Shown: positions 26,577-36,585, counted from the stretch's first letter. The stretch: DNA of 64,000 nucleotides from Rhizobium sp. C4 (GCF_021026315.1 NZ_JAJNCX010000010.1:124001-188000), one strand, 5' to 3'. Numbers and translations: made by a program. Notes: generated by a model from the sequence alone, not told the origin.

Positions 26577-28230
26577 GGGATTGTGCCTCCGTGATGATCT
26601 TGCGTGCGGCGTCCGCCGTGTCCTCGACGCTGTAATAGGCGCGCTGCACCAGGGCAACGGCTCCGGCTGTGGTCAAGATATCCCGCACCGGGTCGCGGGC
26701 GCGGGCCAGAAGCAGCGTCCGTCCGGAGGCGGCGATCCGCCTGTCCGTCTCCTGGATCGCCTCCAGTGCGGTGCTGTCGAGATTGAGCGTTTCCTCGAGG
26801 CTCAGCACAACCACGCGGATGGCAGGGTCGGCTTCCGCCTGCTCGGCAATGGTGGCCAGTGTGCGCTCGGCATTGGCAAAGAAGAGCGCTTCGGAGGGCC
26901 GCCAGATGCCGACATGGGCCGGCACTTGCGCCTCCGGATGGCGGGCGATGTCGGCGAAATCGTGCGTGCCGGGCAGGCGGCCGAGCCGGGCAATCTGCGG
27001 CAGCGCCAGACGGCTCATGAGGGCCGCGACCGAGAAGGCAACCGCCAGCAACATGCCGTTGACGACGCCAAAGACCAGGACGCCGGCTGCGGCGGCAAGC
27101 GCGATCCACTGGTCGCGATCGATCTTCCAGAGCCGGATCAGCGGCGACGGGTCGAGCGCGTGGGCGAGCGCCGAAATGACGATGGCCGCAAGGACGGCTT
27201 CCGGAAGATGCGCAATCAGGCCGGCGGCCAGGACGACCAGAATGGTGAGTGCTACCGCTGCAATGAGGCTCGACCAGCGGCTCTGGGCGCCGGCGCTCTC
27301 ATTGGCATTGCCGGCGGAAAAGCCGGCACCGACCGGCATGCCCTGAACGATGGCAGCGGCGATGTTGGAGAAGCCAAGCGCTGCCAGTTCGCGGTCCGGC
27401 TCGATCGGATCGCCATGGCGAAGCGCCAGCGCCCGCATCGTGCCCCAGCTTTCGGCAAAGAGGATCAGCACCAGCGGCAGGGTGAGCTGGATGAGGCGGG
27501 AAAGATCGGCCCAGACGAGGCTCGGCATTTGCGGCCATTCGAGCGTCAGCGAGAGAGCGCCGGTTTCCTTCAATCCGTATTGTGGAAGGTTCAGCGCCAG
27601 CGAAAGGCCCGCCCCGACAATCACCACCGCGAAGGCGGCGGGAAACAGCGGCCAGCGGCGCGTTCCGAACAGCACGGCCAGCGAAAGCGCTGCTGCGATG
27701 AGGCCGGCAGGCTGCCAATGCGGAATGCTGCGCACCAGACCGGCCACGAATTCGAAGATGTCGTCCGCCTTGACCGGGACGCCGGTGATCGAGGGCAATT
27801 GATGCAGGATGATCGAGACGGCAAGGCCGAAGGCGAAGCCGCGCAGCACAGGCCGCGCGATGAAGCCAGTCAGAATTCCCAACCGCAGCGCCCAGGCTGC
27901 CAGAAAGACGAGACCGGCAATGGCAATGGAAAGTGTGGCGAGAACAGATTTCGTCGCCGCATCGCCCGGAAAGGTCGCGAGCATGGCGGCGAGGATGGCG
28001 GCCGAAGAGGAGGTGGCCGAAACGACGGCAAAGCGGCTTCTGCCGATGAGCGCATAGACGAAACAGCCGGCGACTGCCGCATAGACTGCCCGGCCCGGCG
28101 GCAGGCCGGCAATTGTTGCATAAGCCACGGCTTCGGGAAGCAGCAGGCCCGCGACGGAAAGGCCGGCCACGATGTCGCGGCCGCCCGGTTTCTTCAGATG
28201 ACTGCCGGCGCCGGGGGCCATTTCCGCCAT
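26566..28230 (-). CDS. SulP family anion transporter with STAS domain
   Basis: Inner-membrane transporter for sulfate, bicarbonate or similar anions. 554 residues: roughly the first 400 are hydrophobic with the SulP motif GLLLPEAVAYATIAGLPPG near residues 28-46, and the last 110 form a cytoplasmic STAS domain (IRVVVLSLEETLNLDSTALEAI). The substrate cannot be read from sequence. It lies 12 bp after galM in the same direction and overlaps the ParB-like gene, so the three may be one transcript. A carbonic anhydrase gene is 21 kb away, not linked. Confidence 0.9.
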   Translation of the reverse strand: MAEMAPGAGSHLKKPGGRDIVAGLSVAGLLLPEAVAYATIAGLPPGRAVYAAVAGCFVYALIGRSRFAVVSATSSSAAILAAMLATFPGDAATKSVLATLSIAIAGLVFLAAWALRLGILTGFIARPVLRGFAFGLAVSIILHQLPSITGVPVKADDIFEFVAGLVRSIPHWQPAGLIAAALSLAVLFGTRRWPLFPAAFAVVIVGAGLSLALNLPQYGLKETGALSLTLEWPQMPSLVWADLSRLIQLTLPLVLILFAESWGTMRALALRHGDPIEPDRELAALGFSNIAAAIVQGMPVGAGFSAGNANESAGAQSRWSSLIAAVALTILVVLAAGLIAHLPEAVLAAIVISALAHALDPSPLIRLWKIDRDQWIALAAAAGVLVFGVVNGMLLAVAFSVAALMSRLALPQIARLGRLPGTHDFADIARHPEAQVPAHVGIWRPSEALFFANAERTLATIAEQAEADPAIRVVVLSLEETLNLDSTALEAIQETDRRIAASGRTLLLARARDPVRDILTTAGAVALVQRAYYSVEDTADAARKIITEAQSHAP

Positions 28231-28242
28231 TTGGGGTCCCGA

Positions 28243-29256
28243 TCAGACTTGTTTGCTGAACACGTAGTCCGTTTCCTGGCGCAGCACCTCGCCGGGGCGG
28301 AGGATCGCGTTGGGGAAATGGGCGTGGTTGACCGCATCCGGCCAGACCTGTGTTTCCATGCAGAGGCCGGCATAGGGGCCATAGTGGCGGCCGCCGAGGC
28401 CGGGGACCGGGACGTCAAGCTTGAAGGCGGCATAGACCTGCACGCCGGGCTCCGTCGTCAGCACGTCCATGGAGACGCCGGATTTCGGGCTCTTCAGTGT
28501 TGCCACCTTGCGCTTGGCGACGCGTTCCGCCGAAAGGCAGAAATTGTGGTCGTAGAGGACCTGTTCGCCGTTTTCGAGCTTGCGGATCGGGCGCGATGTG
28601 CGGAAATCGTAACCCGTGCCGGCAATATCGGGCGTTTCGCCCGTCGGGATCTGCGCCGCATCGGTCGGCAGATAGCTATAGGCGTCGATCTGGAGTTCGT
28701 GGTCGACAATGCTCGGACCGCCGTCGAGATTGAAATAGCTGTGATTGCAGATATTGACCGGGGTCGGGGCATCCGTGGTCGATTCGTAGACGATGGAGAG
28801 GCAACCGCCGTCCTTGAGCGTGAAGATCGCCTTGATCTTCGCGTTGCCGGGATAGCCGGCGCGACCATCGGGATCGAGGATGCTTAAGGTGACGCTGTTG
28901 GCGGTCAGCGCGTCGATCGTCCAGACGCGCTTGGCAATGCCGTCCGAGCCGCCATGCAGGTGGCCGATGCCCTTTTCGTTCTTTTCCAGCTGGATCGTCT
29001 TGCCGTCGAGCGTGAATTTGCCGCCGGCAATGCGGTTGGAGCAGCGGCCGGGCGTGGCGCCGAAATAGGAGGAGTGGAGCGGATAGTCCTCGAACTTTTC
29101 GAAGCCGAGCGAAAGGGGCGCGTCATGGCCTTCCAGACGCAGGTCCTGGATGACTGCGCCCCAGGTCATGATATGGGCCGTCAGGCCGCCGCCGGAAATG
29201 GTGACGCGATGCACATCCTCGCCCTTGGCCGTCTTGCCGAACAGTTCAGCGTCCAT
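28243..29256 (-). CDS. galM: aldose 1-epimerase (mutarotase)
   Basis: Interconverts alpha and beta anomers of hexoses. 337 residues, normal length. The catalytic histidine is in NICNHSYFNLDGG and the catalytic glutamate in GLCMETQVWPDAVNH; the substrate-binding segment ATPGRCSNRIAGGKF is also typical. Follows the VWA gene by 28 bp and precedes the SulP gene by 12 bp. Confidence 0.92.
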   Translation of the reverse strand: MDAELFGKTAKGEDVHRVTISGGGLTAHIMTWGAVIQDLRLEGHDAPLSLGFEKFEDYPLHSSYFGATPGRCSNRIAGGKFTLDGKTIQLEKNEKGIGHLHGGSDGIAKRVWTIDALTANSVTLSILDPDGRAGYPGNAKIKAIFTLKDGGCLSIVYESTTDAPTPVNICNHSYFNLDGGPSIVDHELQIDAYSYLPTDAAQIPTGETPDIAGTGYDFRTSRPIRKLENGEQVLYDHNFCLSAERVAKRKVATLKSPKSGVSMDVLTTEPGVQVYAAFKLDVPVPGLGGRHYGPYAGLCMETQVWPDAVNHAHFPNAILRPGEVLRQETDYVFSKQV

Positions 29257-29284
29257 ATTGATATTCCTCTATGTTCAATGAGAC

Positions 29285-30472
29285 TTAGCGGGAGAGCTCG
29301 CGGGTGGCGTCTTCCAGTCCGCCAAGCGTCAGGGGATACATGCGGCCGTTCATCAGCGTGCGCAGCATCTGCGTGGACTGGCTATAGCCCCAATACTCTT
29401 CCTTGACCGGGTTGATCCAGACGCTTTTGCTGAAATGGCTGGTCAGCCGGTCAAGCCAGACGGCGCCGGCCTCGGCATTCCAGTGCTCCACCGAGCCGCC
29501 CGGATGGGAAATCTCGTAAGGGGCCATGGCGGCGTCGCCGATAAAGATCGCCTTGTAGTCGGAGCCGAAGGTGCGGATGAGGTCGAAGGTTGACGTCACA
29601 TCGACGCGGCGGCGCTTGTTGTCCTTCCACACGCCCTCATAGACGCAATTGTGGAAGTAGAAATATTCCATGTGCTTGAATTCGGACTTGGCAGCCGAGA
29701 AGAGCTCTTCCGCCACCTTGATATGGTCGTCCATCGAGCCGCCAATGTCGAAGAACATCAGCAGCTTCACCGCATTGCGGCGCTCGGGCCGCGTCTTCAC
29801 GTCGAGATAGCCGTGCTCGGCGGTCGAGCGGATCGTGCCGGAAAGGTCCAGCTCCTCATCAGCGCCCTGCCGGATCCATTTGCGCAGGCGCTTCAGCGCG
29901 ACCTTGATATTGCGCGTGCCGATCTCGACGCTGTCGTCGAGGTTCTTGAAGTCGCGGCGATCCCAGACCTTGACGGCGCGGCGGTTGCGCGACTTGTCCT
30001 GGCCGATGCGCACGCCTTCGGGATTGTAGCCGTAAGCGCCAAAGGGGGAGGTGCCGGCGGTGCCGATCCATTTGTTGCCACCTTGGTGGCGGCCCTGCTG
30101 CTCGGCAAGGCGCTGTTTCAGCGTCTCCATCAGCGCCTCGAAACCGCCCAGCGATTTGACGAGCGCCTTTTCTTCCTCGGTCAGGAATTTCTCCGCCATG
30201 CGGCGCAGCCATTCGTCGGGAATATCGGTCGGATCAACCGCGTCGGCGCTGCCGGACACGGCCTCAAGCCCCTTGAAGACCTGCGAGAAGACGCGGTCGA
30301 AACGGTCGATGAAGCGCTCGTCCTTCACCAGCGTGGCGCGGGAGAGATAATAGAAGCCTTCAACGTCGAAATCGACCAGACCTTCCTTCATGCCTTCCAG
30401 AAGCATCAGATATTCCCGCAGCGAAACGGGAACTTTCGCGGCCTTCAATTCGAGGAAGAAGGGGATGAACAT
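29285..30472 (-). CDS. VWA domain protein, CoxE-like
   Basis: A 395-residue protein with a C-terminal von Willebrand A domain, of the CoxE-like group that works with a MoxR AAA+ ATPase in metal-centre or complex assembly. The N-terminus MFIPFFLELKAAKVPVS is the conserved beginning of the family, so I reject the longer frame, whose first 38 codons translate a repeat element. The MIDAS is atypical: MFFDIGGSMDDH has DIGGS where DxSxS is usual, as seen in this subgroup. The likely MoxR partner is at 32345-33190 on the same strand, separated by brnTA and metA. Confidence 0.85.
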   Translation of the reverse strand: MFIPFFLELKAAKVPVSLREYLMLLEGMKEGLVDFDVEGFYYLSRATLVKDERFIDRFDRVFSQVFKGLEAVSGSADAVDPTDIPDEWLRRMAEKFLTEEEKALVKSLGGFEALMETLKQRLAEQQGRHQGGNKWIGTAGTSPFGAYGYNPEGVRIGQDKSRNRRAVKVWDRRDFKNLDDSVEIGTRNIKVALKRLRKWIRQGADEELDLSGTIRSTAEHGYLDVKTRPERRNAVKLLMFFDIGGSMDDHIKVAEELFSAAKSEFKHMEYFYFHNCVYEGVWKDNKRRRVDVTSTFDLIRTFGSDYKAIFIGDAAMAPYEISHPGGSVEHWNAEAGAVWLDRLTSHFSKSVWINPVKEEYWGYSQSTQMLRTLMNGRMYPLTLGGLEDATRELSR

Positions 30473-30500
30473 GCGGGCCTTACCCTTGTCTTTGTTTGCC

Positions 30501-30601
30501 GCAATTCCGGACGTGAAACCGGTTCCCACTTTCACTGGAATTGCATTTTTGCTCTCCGCAATTCCGAACGTAAAACCGCTTTCCACTTTTACTGGAATTG
30601 C
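30501..30601. repeat. two tandem copies of the dispersed 44-bp palindrome (B, C)
   Basis: Copies at 30501-30544 and 30558-30601 each begin GCAATTCCG and end TGGAATTGC, with core AAACCG...TTCCACTTT. They separate the VWA gene from brnA and are translated in the spurious extension of the VWA frame as two related peptides. Confidence 0.85.
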
Positions 30602-30602
30602 T

Positions 30603-30923
30603 TTAAAGCCCAGCAGCTTTCCTCAAGGCGTCGTTGATCCTCGATTGCCAGCCCTTGCCCGTCGATTTGTAATGCGCCAGCACGTCCGGGTCCAGCCGGA
30701 TCGAAACCTGCCGACGCGGATTTTCAACCGGCGGACGGCCGCGGCGGGCCAACTCGCGGTCGATGGACGCGGCGAGGTCGGGGAAGACTTCGCGGAAGGG
30801 GCGCAGATTTGAAATCTGCTCGTCGGTCAGTTCGGGATTATCCGGATCGGAGGCAATCATCTGCTGGATTTCGGCCTCTTCTTCGTCCGTGAGCGGCCGC
30901 TTCGAAGAAAATTTCGTATGCAT
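30603..30923 (-). CDS. brnA: BrnA family antitoxin
   Basis: A 106-residue antitoxin. The C-terminal ribbon-helix-helix region (RRQVSIRLDPDVLAHYKSTGKGWQSRINDALRK) is diagnostic of BrnA/CopG-type DNA binding, while the acidic N-terminal half (DEEEAEIQQMIASDPDN) should wrap the toxin. Its ATG overlaps the brnT stop (TGATG), the usual toxin-first order of brnTA. Autoregulation of the brnT promoter is known for the family. Confidence 0.88.
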   Translation of the reverse strand: MHTKFSSKRPLTDEEEAEIQQMIASDPDNPELTDEQISNLRPFREVFPDLAASIDRELARRGRPPVENPRRQVSIRLDPDVLAHYKSTGKGWQSRINDALRKAAGL

Positions 30924-31168
30924 CAGCGCCTCCTTTCACGTTCGCTCGCGGGCCGCATCGAGATGATGGAAATGGCCTCCACCCCTAAAGGGCGAAATAT
31001 GACCGCAACCACCAAACGCCCTCGAAAATCACCCACCGCCACGAATCGCCCTAGCTTGGCTCGCTCAACATCGGCCAACGCGAAAAACTCCAGCGTCAAA
31101 TCGGCAAAATCCAGCCCGTGCTTGGCCAGATTCGCTCGCCGCTTGTTTTCATCCCAGACGATCTTCAA
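30923..31168 (-). CDS. brnT: BrnT family ribonuclease toxin
   Basis: RelE-fold ribonuclease toxin (DUF497) of 81 residues: KIVWDENKRRANLAKHGLDF at the N-terminus, a central RFVAVGDFRGRLVVAVIF, and the C-terminal ISMRPASERERRR are all family hallmarks. The start appears to be TTG (MKIVWDE). The 68-bp gap to metA has ATCACA / TGTGAT half-repeats that could be the BrnA operator. The pair sits between metA and the VWA gene, in a slot that may be an insertion. Confidence 0.88.
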   Translation of the reverse strand: MKIVWDENKRRANLAKHGLDFADLTLEFFALADVERAKLGRFVAVGDFRGRLVVAVIFRPLGVEAISIISMRPASERERRR

Positions 31169-31236
31169 TTTAATGTATCACATTTAATCGTGCAATACGA
31201 TCAGTGTGATGGAAATTGAAGGCTGTTACAACCGGA

Positions 31237-32175
31237 TCAGTATCCCGGGTTGTGTTCTTCCTCGCCGATCCTGGCCATGTCATAGGGCGTTGTCTGGTAG
31301 ATGTTGTTGATCCAGTTGCCGAAAAGCAGATGGGCGTGGCTCTTCCAGCGGTTGAGCGGCTTGTTGGCCGGATTGTCGTCCGGGAAGTAGTTATGCGGGA
31401 CTTCGATGGCCGAGCCTGCCTGCACGTCGCGGAAATATTCGTCCGCCAGCGTCGTGGAATCATATTCGATATGGTTGAACACATAGAGCCGATTGCCCTT
31501 GCGCTCATGCACGATGCACACGCCGGTTTCCGGCGATTCCATCAGGATTTCCAGTCCCGGCACCTTTTCGATATCGGCGCGGCGGACCTCCGTCCAGCGG
31601 GAGACGGGGATCTGGAAGTCATCCGAGAAGCCGTTGAGATAGGGTGAGGCTGGCGCGAGATTGCGGTGGCGGTAGACGCCGAAGGCCTTGTGATCGAGCG
31701 TGTGTTTCGGCACGCGGTTGAAGTGCCAGATGGCGGCCATGCCGCCCCAGCAGATATTCATGGAGGAATGGACGTTGGTTTGCGTCCAGTCGAGGATCTG
31801 TTCCATCTCTTTCCAGTAGGTCACGTCCTGGAATTCGAGCGTTTCAATCGGCGCGCCGGTGATGATGAAGCCGTCGAATTTCTGGTCCTTCACCTCGTCC
31901 CAGGTGTTGTAGAAGGAGAGCAGATGCTCCTCCGACGTGTTCTTGGCCTTGTGGCCGCCGACGCGCACAAGCGTCAGTTCGATCTGCAAGGGCGAGGCGC
32001 CCAAGAGGCGGGCGAATTGCAGCTCGGTCTTGATCTTGTTGGGCATGAGATTGAGCAGGCCGAAGCGCAGCGGGCGGATGTCCTGGCGGACGGCGACCGC
32101 CTCCGTCATCACGCGCACGCCTTCGTTGACAAGGGTTTCCTTGGCGGGCAATCCATCGGGAATCTTGATCGGCAT
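31237..32175 (-). CDS. metA: homoserine O-acyltransferase MetA, predicted acetyl-CoA type
   Basis: Acylates L-homoserine, the first committed step to methionine. 312 residues. The nucleophile is Cys142 in [10 protein letters not shown] and the His/Glu pair follows near NHIEYDS. Residue 111 is glutamate (GAPIETLEF); in this family Glu111 goes with acetyl-CoA and Gly111 (as in E. coli) with succinyl-CoA, so the product is predicted to be O-acetylhomoserine although many annotations say succinyl. Transcription is controlled by a SAM-II riboswitch and terminator in the leader. asd in this window supplies the pathway upstream. Confidence 0.93.
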   Translation of the reverse strand: MPIKIPDGLPAKETLVNEGVRVMTEAVAVRQDIRPLRFGLLNLMPNKIKTELQFARLLGASPLQIELTLVRVGGHKAKNTSEEHLLSFYNTWDEVKDQKFDGFIITGAPIETLEFQDVTYWKEMEQILDWTQTNVHSSMNICWGGMAAIWHFNRVPKHTLDHKAFGVYRHRNLAPASPYLNGFSDDFQIPVSRWTEVRRADIEKVPGLEILMESPETGVCIVHERKGNRLYVFNHIEYDSTTLADEYFRDVQAGSAIEVPHNYFPDDNPANKPLNRWKSHAHLLFGNWINNIYQTTPYDMARIGEEEHNPGY

Positions 32176-32198
32176 GGTCTTCTCTTCTTCTCAAAACA

Positions 32199-32231
32199 CA
32201 AAAAAACCGGCGGCGAAAATCGCTACCGGTT
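32199..32231 (-). terminator. riboswitch-controlled terminator of metA
   Basis: On the minus strand an AACCGG/CCGGTT stem (32226-32231 with 32205-32210), extended internally by GCG/CGC, is followed by a run of seven T. It lies between the SAM-II aptamer and the metA ATG and is the likely expression platform. Confidence 0.8.
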
Positions 32232-32254
32232 CCAGACTTCTCAGTCATCTGGGC

Positions 32255-32311
32255 CCATTTTAGCGACTTATTTTACGTGGCTGCAAGCCGGCCGGCAAAT
32301 CACCACGAATT
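32255..32311 (-). promoter_or_regulatory. SAM-II riboswitch (metA leader)
   Basis: The minus strand carries the conserved SAM-II blocks in order: CGTGGTGATTTG, CCGGCCGGCTTGCAGCC, ACGTAAA, then AAGTCGCTAAA. GTGG and CCAC pair for the P1 stem and the 3' part forms the pseudoknot. Known to bind S-adenosylmethionine and switch off metA in alphaproteobacteria. The 3' end is about 80 bp upstream of the start codon. Confidence 0.92.
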
Positions 32312-32344
32312 CCAGAGTCTATTTAGTCTTAACGTGACGAAGAA

Positions 32345-33190
<846 letters not shown>

Positions 33191-33280
33191 TCGAACCTGC
33201 TCCTTATCAAATTGCGAGCAAGGTAATGAGCATGTGCGGTTTGTGCAAGCTTGAACGAATAGCAGGCAACAGGCGTGCGC

Positions 33281-33742
33281 TCAGACCTCGTCCTTCGGGC
33301 TCAGCGGTCGTTCGCCCAGCTCTTCCGTCATCATGATCAGATAGCCATTGGGGTCGAGTACGAAAATCTCGCGATTGCCACCTTCCCGATCACCCCATTG
33401 GCGCCAGACCTCGCGCGGGCCTTCATGGAGCGGAATACCCAAAGCCTCCAGCGCTTTTTGAACCGGTTCGGTGGCCTCCACATGGATCTGAAACATCGCG
33501 CCGCGCCCGAATGGCATTTCCATCGGGCCGGTCTCCCATTTGCCCCAGCGTTGGCACAGCATGATCTGCGCCCCTTCGGGACGCTCCAGATAGGCAAATT
33601 TGCTCTCCGTCCGCTGATAGGCAATGGTGAAACCGAGACCGTCGATCCAGAAGCGCAGGCTCGCCTCGATGTCTACGACGAGCAGTTCGGGAACCAGGCC
33701 GGCAAATCCGCCGCGTGGCGGTTGTCCGTTGTCGGTGGCCAT
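33281..33742 (-). CDS. VOC superfamily (glyoxalase/bleomycin-resistance-like) protein
   Basis: A 153-residue vicinal-oxygen-chelate protein with a paired beta-alpha-beta-beta-beta fold: VPELLVVDIEASLRFWIDGLGF in the first half and FQIHVEATEPVQKAL...IFVLDPNGYLIMM in the second. The histidine and glutamates usual for metal binding are only partly kept, so function could be binding rather than catalysis. It starts 3 bp after the ABC-F stop codon and is in operon with it and thiN. Substrate unknown. Confidence 0.85.
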   Translation of the reverse strand: MATDNGQPPRGGFAGLVPELLVVDIEASLRFWIDGLGFTIAYQRTESKFAYLERPEGAQIMLCQRWGKWETGPMEMPFGRGAMFQIHVEATEPVQKALEALGIPLHEGPREVWRQWGDREGGNREIFVLDPNGYLIMMTEELGERPLSPKDEV

Positions 33743-33745
33743 GGT

Positions 33746-35572
33746 TCAGCCCTCCAGCTCCTCGCGCAGCATTTCCAGTTCCAGCCATTCCTCTTCCCAG
33801 GCGGCGATCTGGTTGCGCAGCTTTTCGAGCTCTGCGGCGGTCTTGCTGAAGCCGGCTGGGTCCTTGGTGAAGAAGCTGGCATCCGCCATCTTCTCTTCGA
33901 GCTTCACGGCCTTCTTTTCCGCCTCGTCCATCTGCTTGGGCAGGTTTTCGAGCGCGAATTTCTGCTTGTAGGAGAGTTTCCCCTTGGCTTTTTCGGGCGC
34001 TGCCGCAGCGGCACCGCTCTCGTCCTTCGGCTTGTCCTTCTTCGCTTCCGCCTGACGCCGTTCGGCCTCAAGCCCCTTGCGCTGGGTCAGCATGTCAGAA
34101 TAGCCGCCGGCATATTCGATCCAGCGGCCGTCCGGCGCGTCCGGATTGGCGGGCGCAATGGTCGAGGTGACGGTGCGGTCGAGGAAGTCGCGGTCGTGGC
34201 TGACGAGAATGACGGTGCCGTTGAAGCCGGCGACGATTTCCTGCAGCAGGTCCAGCGTCTCGATGTCGAGATCGTTGGTCGGTTCGTCGAGGATCAAGAG
34301 GTTGGTGGGCCGCGCGAGAATGCGGGCCAGCATCAGGCGGGCGCGCTCGCCGCCGGACAGCTGCAGGATCGGCGTGCGGGCCTGTTCCGGCTGGAAGAGG
34401 AAGTCCTTCATATAGCCGGTCACATGACGCTGCTCGCCATTGACCAGCAGGTTCTCGCCGCGCCCGTCGGTCAGATAATGCGCCAGCGTATCATTCAGGT
34501 TCAGGTCCTCGCGGCGCTGGTCGAGTGTCGCGATGTCCAGATTGGTGCCGAGCTTCACTGTGCCGGTGTCCGGTTCCAGCTGGCCCGTCAGCATCTTCAG
34601 CAGCGTCGTCTTGCCGGCGCCGTTCGGGCCGATCAGGCCGATGCGGTCGCCGCGATGGACACGGATCGAGAAGGGCGCAACGATGGAGCGCTCGCCATAG
34701 GTCTTGGTGATCTTTTCGGCCTCGATGACCAGCTTGCCGGATTCGCGTGCGTCGGTGACGCTTGCCTGCACCGTGCCCTGCGGTCCCTTGTGGCCGCGAT
34801 AGTCCTTGCGCATGGTCTGCAATTCGCCAAGCCGGCGCATATTGCGCTTGCGGCGCGCGGTTACGCCATAGCGCAGCCAGTGTTCCTCGCGCTCGATCGC
34901 CTTGCCGAGCTTGTGCTGTTCCAGCTCTTCCTGTTCGAGAACCTGATCGCGCCATTCCTCGAAATGGGCAAAGCCGCGGTCGAGCCGGCGCGCCGTGCCG
35001 CGATCGAGCCACACGGTGGCATTGGAGACTTTCTCCAGAAAGCGACGGTCGTGCGAGATCAGCACGATGGCGGAGCGGCTGCGGGTGAGTTCGCCTTCCA
35101 GCCATTCGATCGTGTTGAGGTCGAGATGGTTGGTGGGCTCGTCCAGCAGCAGGATATCGGGTTCGGGGGCCAGCACGCGGGCGAGTGCCGCGCGTCGGGC
35201 TTCACCACCGGAGAGGTTGGCCGGGTTCTCGTCGCCCTGAAGGCCCAGATGCTCGAGCAGATAGGTGACGCGATAGGGATCGTCGCCCGGTCCGAGGCCC
35301 GACATTGCATAGGCCTCGACGGTCTTGTGGCTGCCGAAATCCGGGGCCTGTTCCAGATAGCGGATGGTGGCCGAGGGGTGGCGGAAGATCTCGCCGCTCT
35401 GGGCCTCGGCAAGACCGGCAGCGATTTTCATCAGCGTCGATTTGCCCGAGCCGTTGCGGCCGACAAGGCAGATGCGGTCGCCCGGCTCCACCTGCAGGTT
35501 GGCGCCGGCCAGCAACGGCGAACCGCCGAAGCTTAAGAAAATATCATCGAGTTTCAGGATCGGCGGGGCCAT
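33746..35572 (-). CDS. ABC-F ATPase, Uup-like
   Basis: Cytoplasmic twin-ATPase ABC-F protein of 608 residues with no membrane part; such proteins act at the ribosome or, for Uup, on DNA/ribosome assembly. Domain 1: Walker A GRNGSGKST (about 38-46), signature LSGGEARR, Walker B LLLDEPTNHLD. Domain 2: GPNGAGKTT, LSGGERARL, LLILDEPTNDLD. An inter-domain linker of the P-site tRNA interaction type lies near 215-270 and a charged C-terminal coiled coil (about 520-600) points to Uup. It begins one base after the thiN stop codon. Confidence 0.9.
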   Translation of the reverse strand: MAPPILKLDDIFLSFGGSPLLAGANLQVEPGDRICLVGRNGSGKSTLMKIAAGLAEAQSGEIFRHPSATIRYLEQAPDFGSHKTVEAYAMSGLGPGDDPYRVTYLLEHLGLQGDENPANLSGGEARRAALARVLAPEPDILLLDEPTNHLDLNTIEWLEGELTRSRSAIVLISHDRRFLEKVSNATVWLDRGTARRLDRGFAHFEEWRDQVLEQEELEQHKLGKAIEREEHWLRYGVTARRKRNMRRLGELQTMRKDYRGHKGPQGTVQASVTDARESGKLVIEAEKITKTYGERSIVAPFSIRVHRGDRIGLIGPNGAGKTTLLKMLTGQLEPDTGTVKLGTNLDIATLDQRREDLNLNDTLAHYLTDGRGENLLVNGEQRHVTGYMKDFLFQPEQARTPILQLSGGERARLMLARILARPTNLLILDEPTNDLDIETLDLLQEIVAGFNGTVILVSHDRDFLDRTVTSTIAPANPDAPDGRWIEYAGGYSDMLTQRKGLEAERRQAEAKKDKPKDESGAAAAAPEKAKGKLSYKQKFALENLPKQMDEAEKKAVKLEEKMADASFFTKDPAGFSKTAAELEKLRNQIAAWEEEWLELEMLREELEG

Positions 35573-35573
35573 C

Positions 35574-36218
35574 TTAGCCTCCAGACATGTCTGCGGGCCT
35601 TGCGATGACCATCGCGCGGCCGGATTGAAGCGTAATCGTCACCGGACCTTCGGCGACATTGGAAACAGTGCGCGACGAGCCATTGCCGATCTCGGCGCGG
35701 TCGAGCGGATAGCGCGCGCCTTCGATCGTCAGGCCCGAAAGCGCAGAAAAGGGCAGGATCGAGAAGAGCGCGCCCTTCGGCAGATCAATTCGCAAGGTGC
35801 CGCCGAGAAGGGCCTGCGCCTCTTCCTCGCCGGTCGTCAACAGCGTCGGGATGCCGCGCTCGGCGAGAGACAGGGCGAGCAGCAGATGCATGACGGCGTG
35901 GTCGGTGCGTTCGCCACCCAGCGCGCCGGCAATGACGAGCGATGTCGCGCCCCGGGCAATGGCGGTATCCACCGCAATCTCGCCATCGGTGGCGTTCTTG
36001 GCGCGCGGATAGGGCTGGCGCTCGATGCCCTGCCATTCGGCAAGCAGCGTTTCCGGCGCGGAATCGAAATCCCCGACCCAGAGTTCCGGCGTCAGCTTCA
36101 GCGCCGCCGCATGGCGCATCCCGCCATCGGCCGCAATCACGCGCGTGCCGGCCACCTGGGCGGCAAGTCGGTCGGTCATGGCGAGGTCGCCGCCAAGGAG
36201 AAGGGTGAAAAGGCTCAT
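35574..36218 (-). CDS. thiN: thiamine pyrophosphokinase ThiN
   Basis: Transfers pyrophosphate from ATP to thiamine to make TPP. 214 residues, starting MSLFTLLLGGDLAMT; the longer open frame upstream is repeat sequence. Family motifs are VIAADGGMRHAAAL, WVGDFDSAPE and TDGEIAVDTA, with the aspartates that bind Mg-ATP, plus GALGGERTDHAVMHL. It is the first gene of an operon with abc-F and VOC genes. Divergent, 1.4 kb away, are the thiamine importer genes thiBPQ, so the two units together salvage thiamine. Confidence 0.9.
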   Translation of the reverse strand: MSLFTLLLGGDLAMTDRLAAQVAGTRVIAADGGMRHAAALKLTPELWVGDFDSAPETLLAEWQGIERQPYPRAKNATDGEIAVDTAIARGATSLVIAGALGGERTDHAVMHLLLALSLAERGIPTLLTTGEEEAQALLGGTLRIDLPKGALFSILPFSALSGLTIEGARYPLDRAEIGNGSSRTVSNVAEGPVTITLQSGRAMVIARPADMSGG

Positions 36219-36389
36219 GACTGGCGCTGATAGCCGAAAACCGGCCCGCCCGGAAGGGTAAAGCGTGAGGGGATGTTTCGGGAGGGTTGGATAATAAGGT
36301 CTGGCTTGGGCTGGGGAGCGTGCGTTTGGGGGAATGGTCTGAGAAAGACGGTGATGTCGCAGTTTGGATTGGCGGGGCAAGACGGCGCG

Positions 36390-36585
36390 GCACCTCCTCG
36401 CCCCATCGGGGAGAGGATAGCTCGCCCCAAGAGCCGAAGGCGATTGGTGTGGCGAGCTTGGTGAGGGGGAACTTGTGGTGAGCGGCGGGGACAAAATGGC
36501 CCCCTCACCTGGAAAATCTGGCACTTAGCGTCCCGCTAAGATGCTGATTTTCCTTCCTCTCCCCGTTGGGTAGAGGCGGGCGGAT
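36390..36585. repeat. mosaic palindromic intergenic element I
   Basis: Outer arms CTCCTCGCCCCATCGGGGAG (36393-36412) and CCTCTCCCCGTTGGGTAGAG (36553-36572) flank an internal palindrome near 36512-36554 with arms AAAATC...TTAGCG and CGCTAA...GATTTT. No gene. Base pattern matches known dispersed rhizobial intergenic elements. Confidence 0.7.

Noticed and set aside
26575-28887. 770-codon plus-strand open frame
   Set aside because: Antisense to the SulP and galM genes; His/Arg/Asp-rich shadow composition.
33275-35536. 753-codon plus-strand open frame
   Set aside because: Antisense to the ABC-F gene; no recognisable domain.
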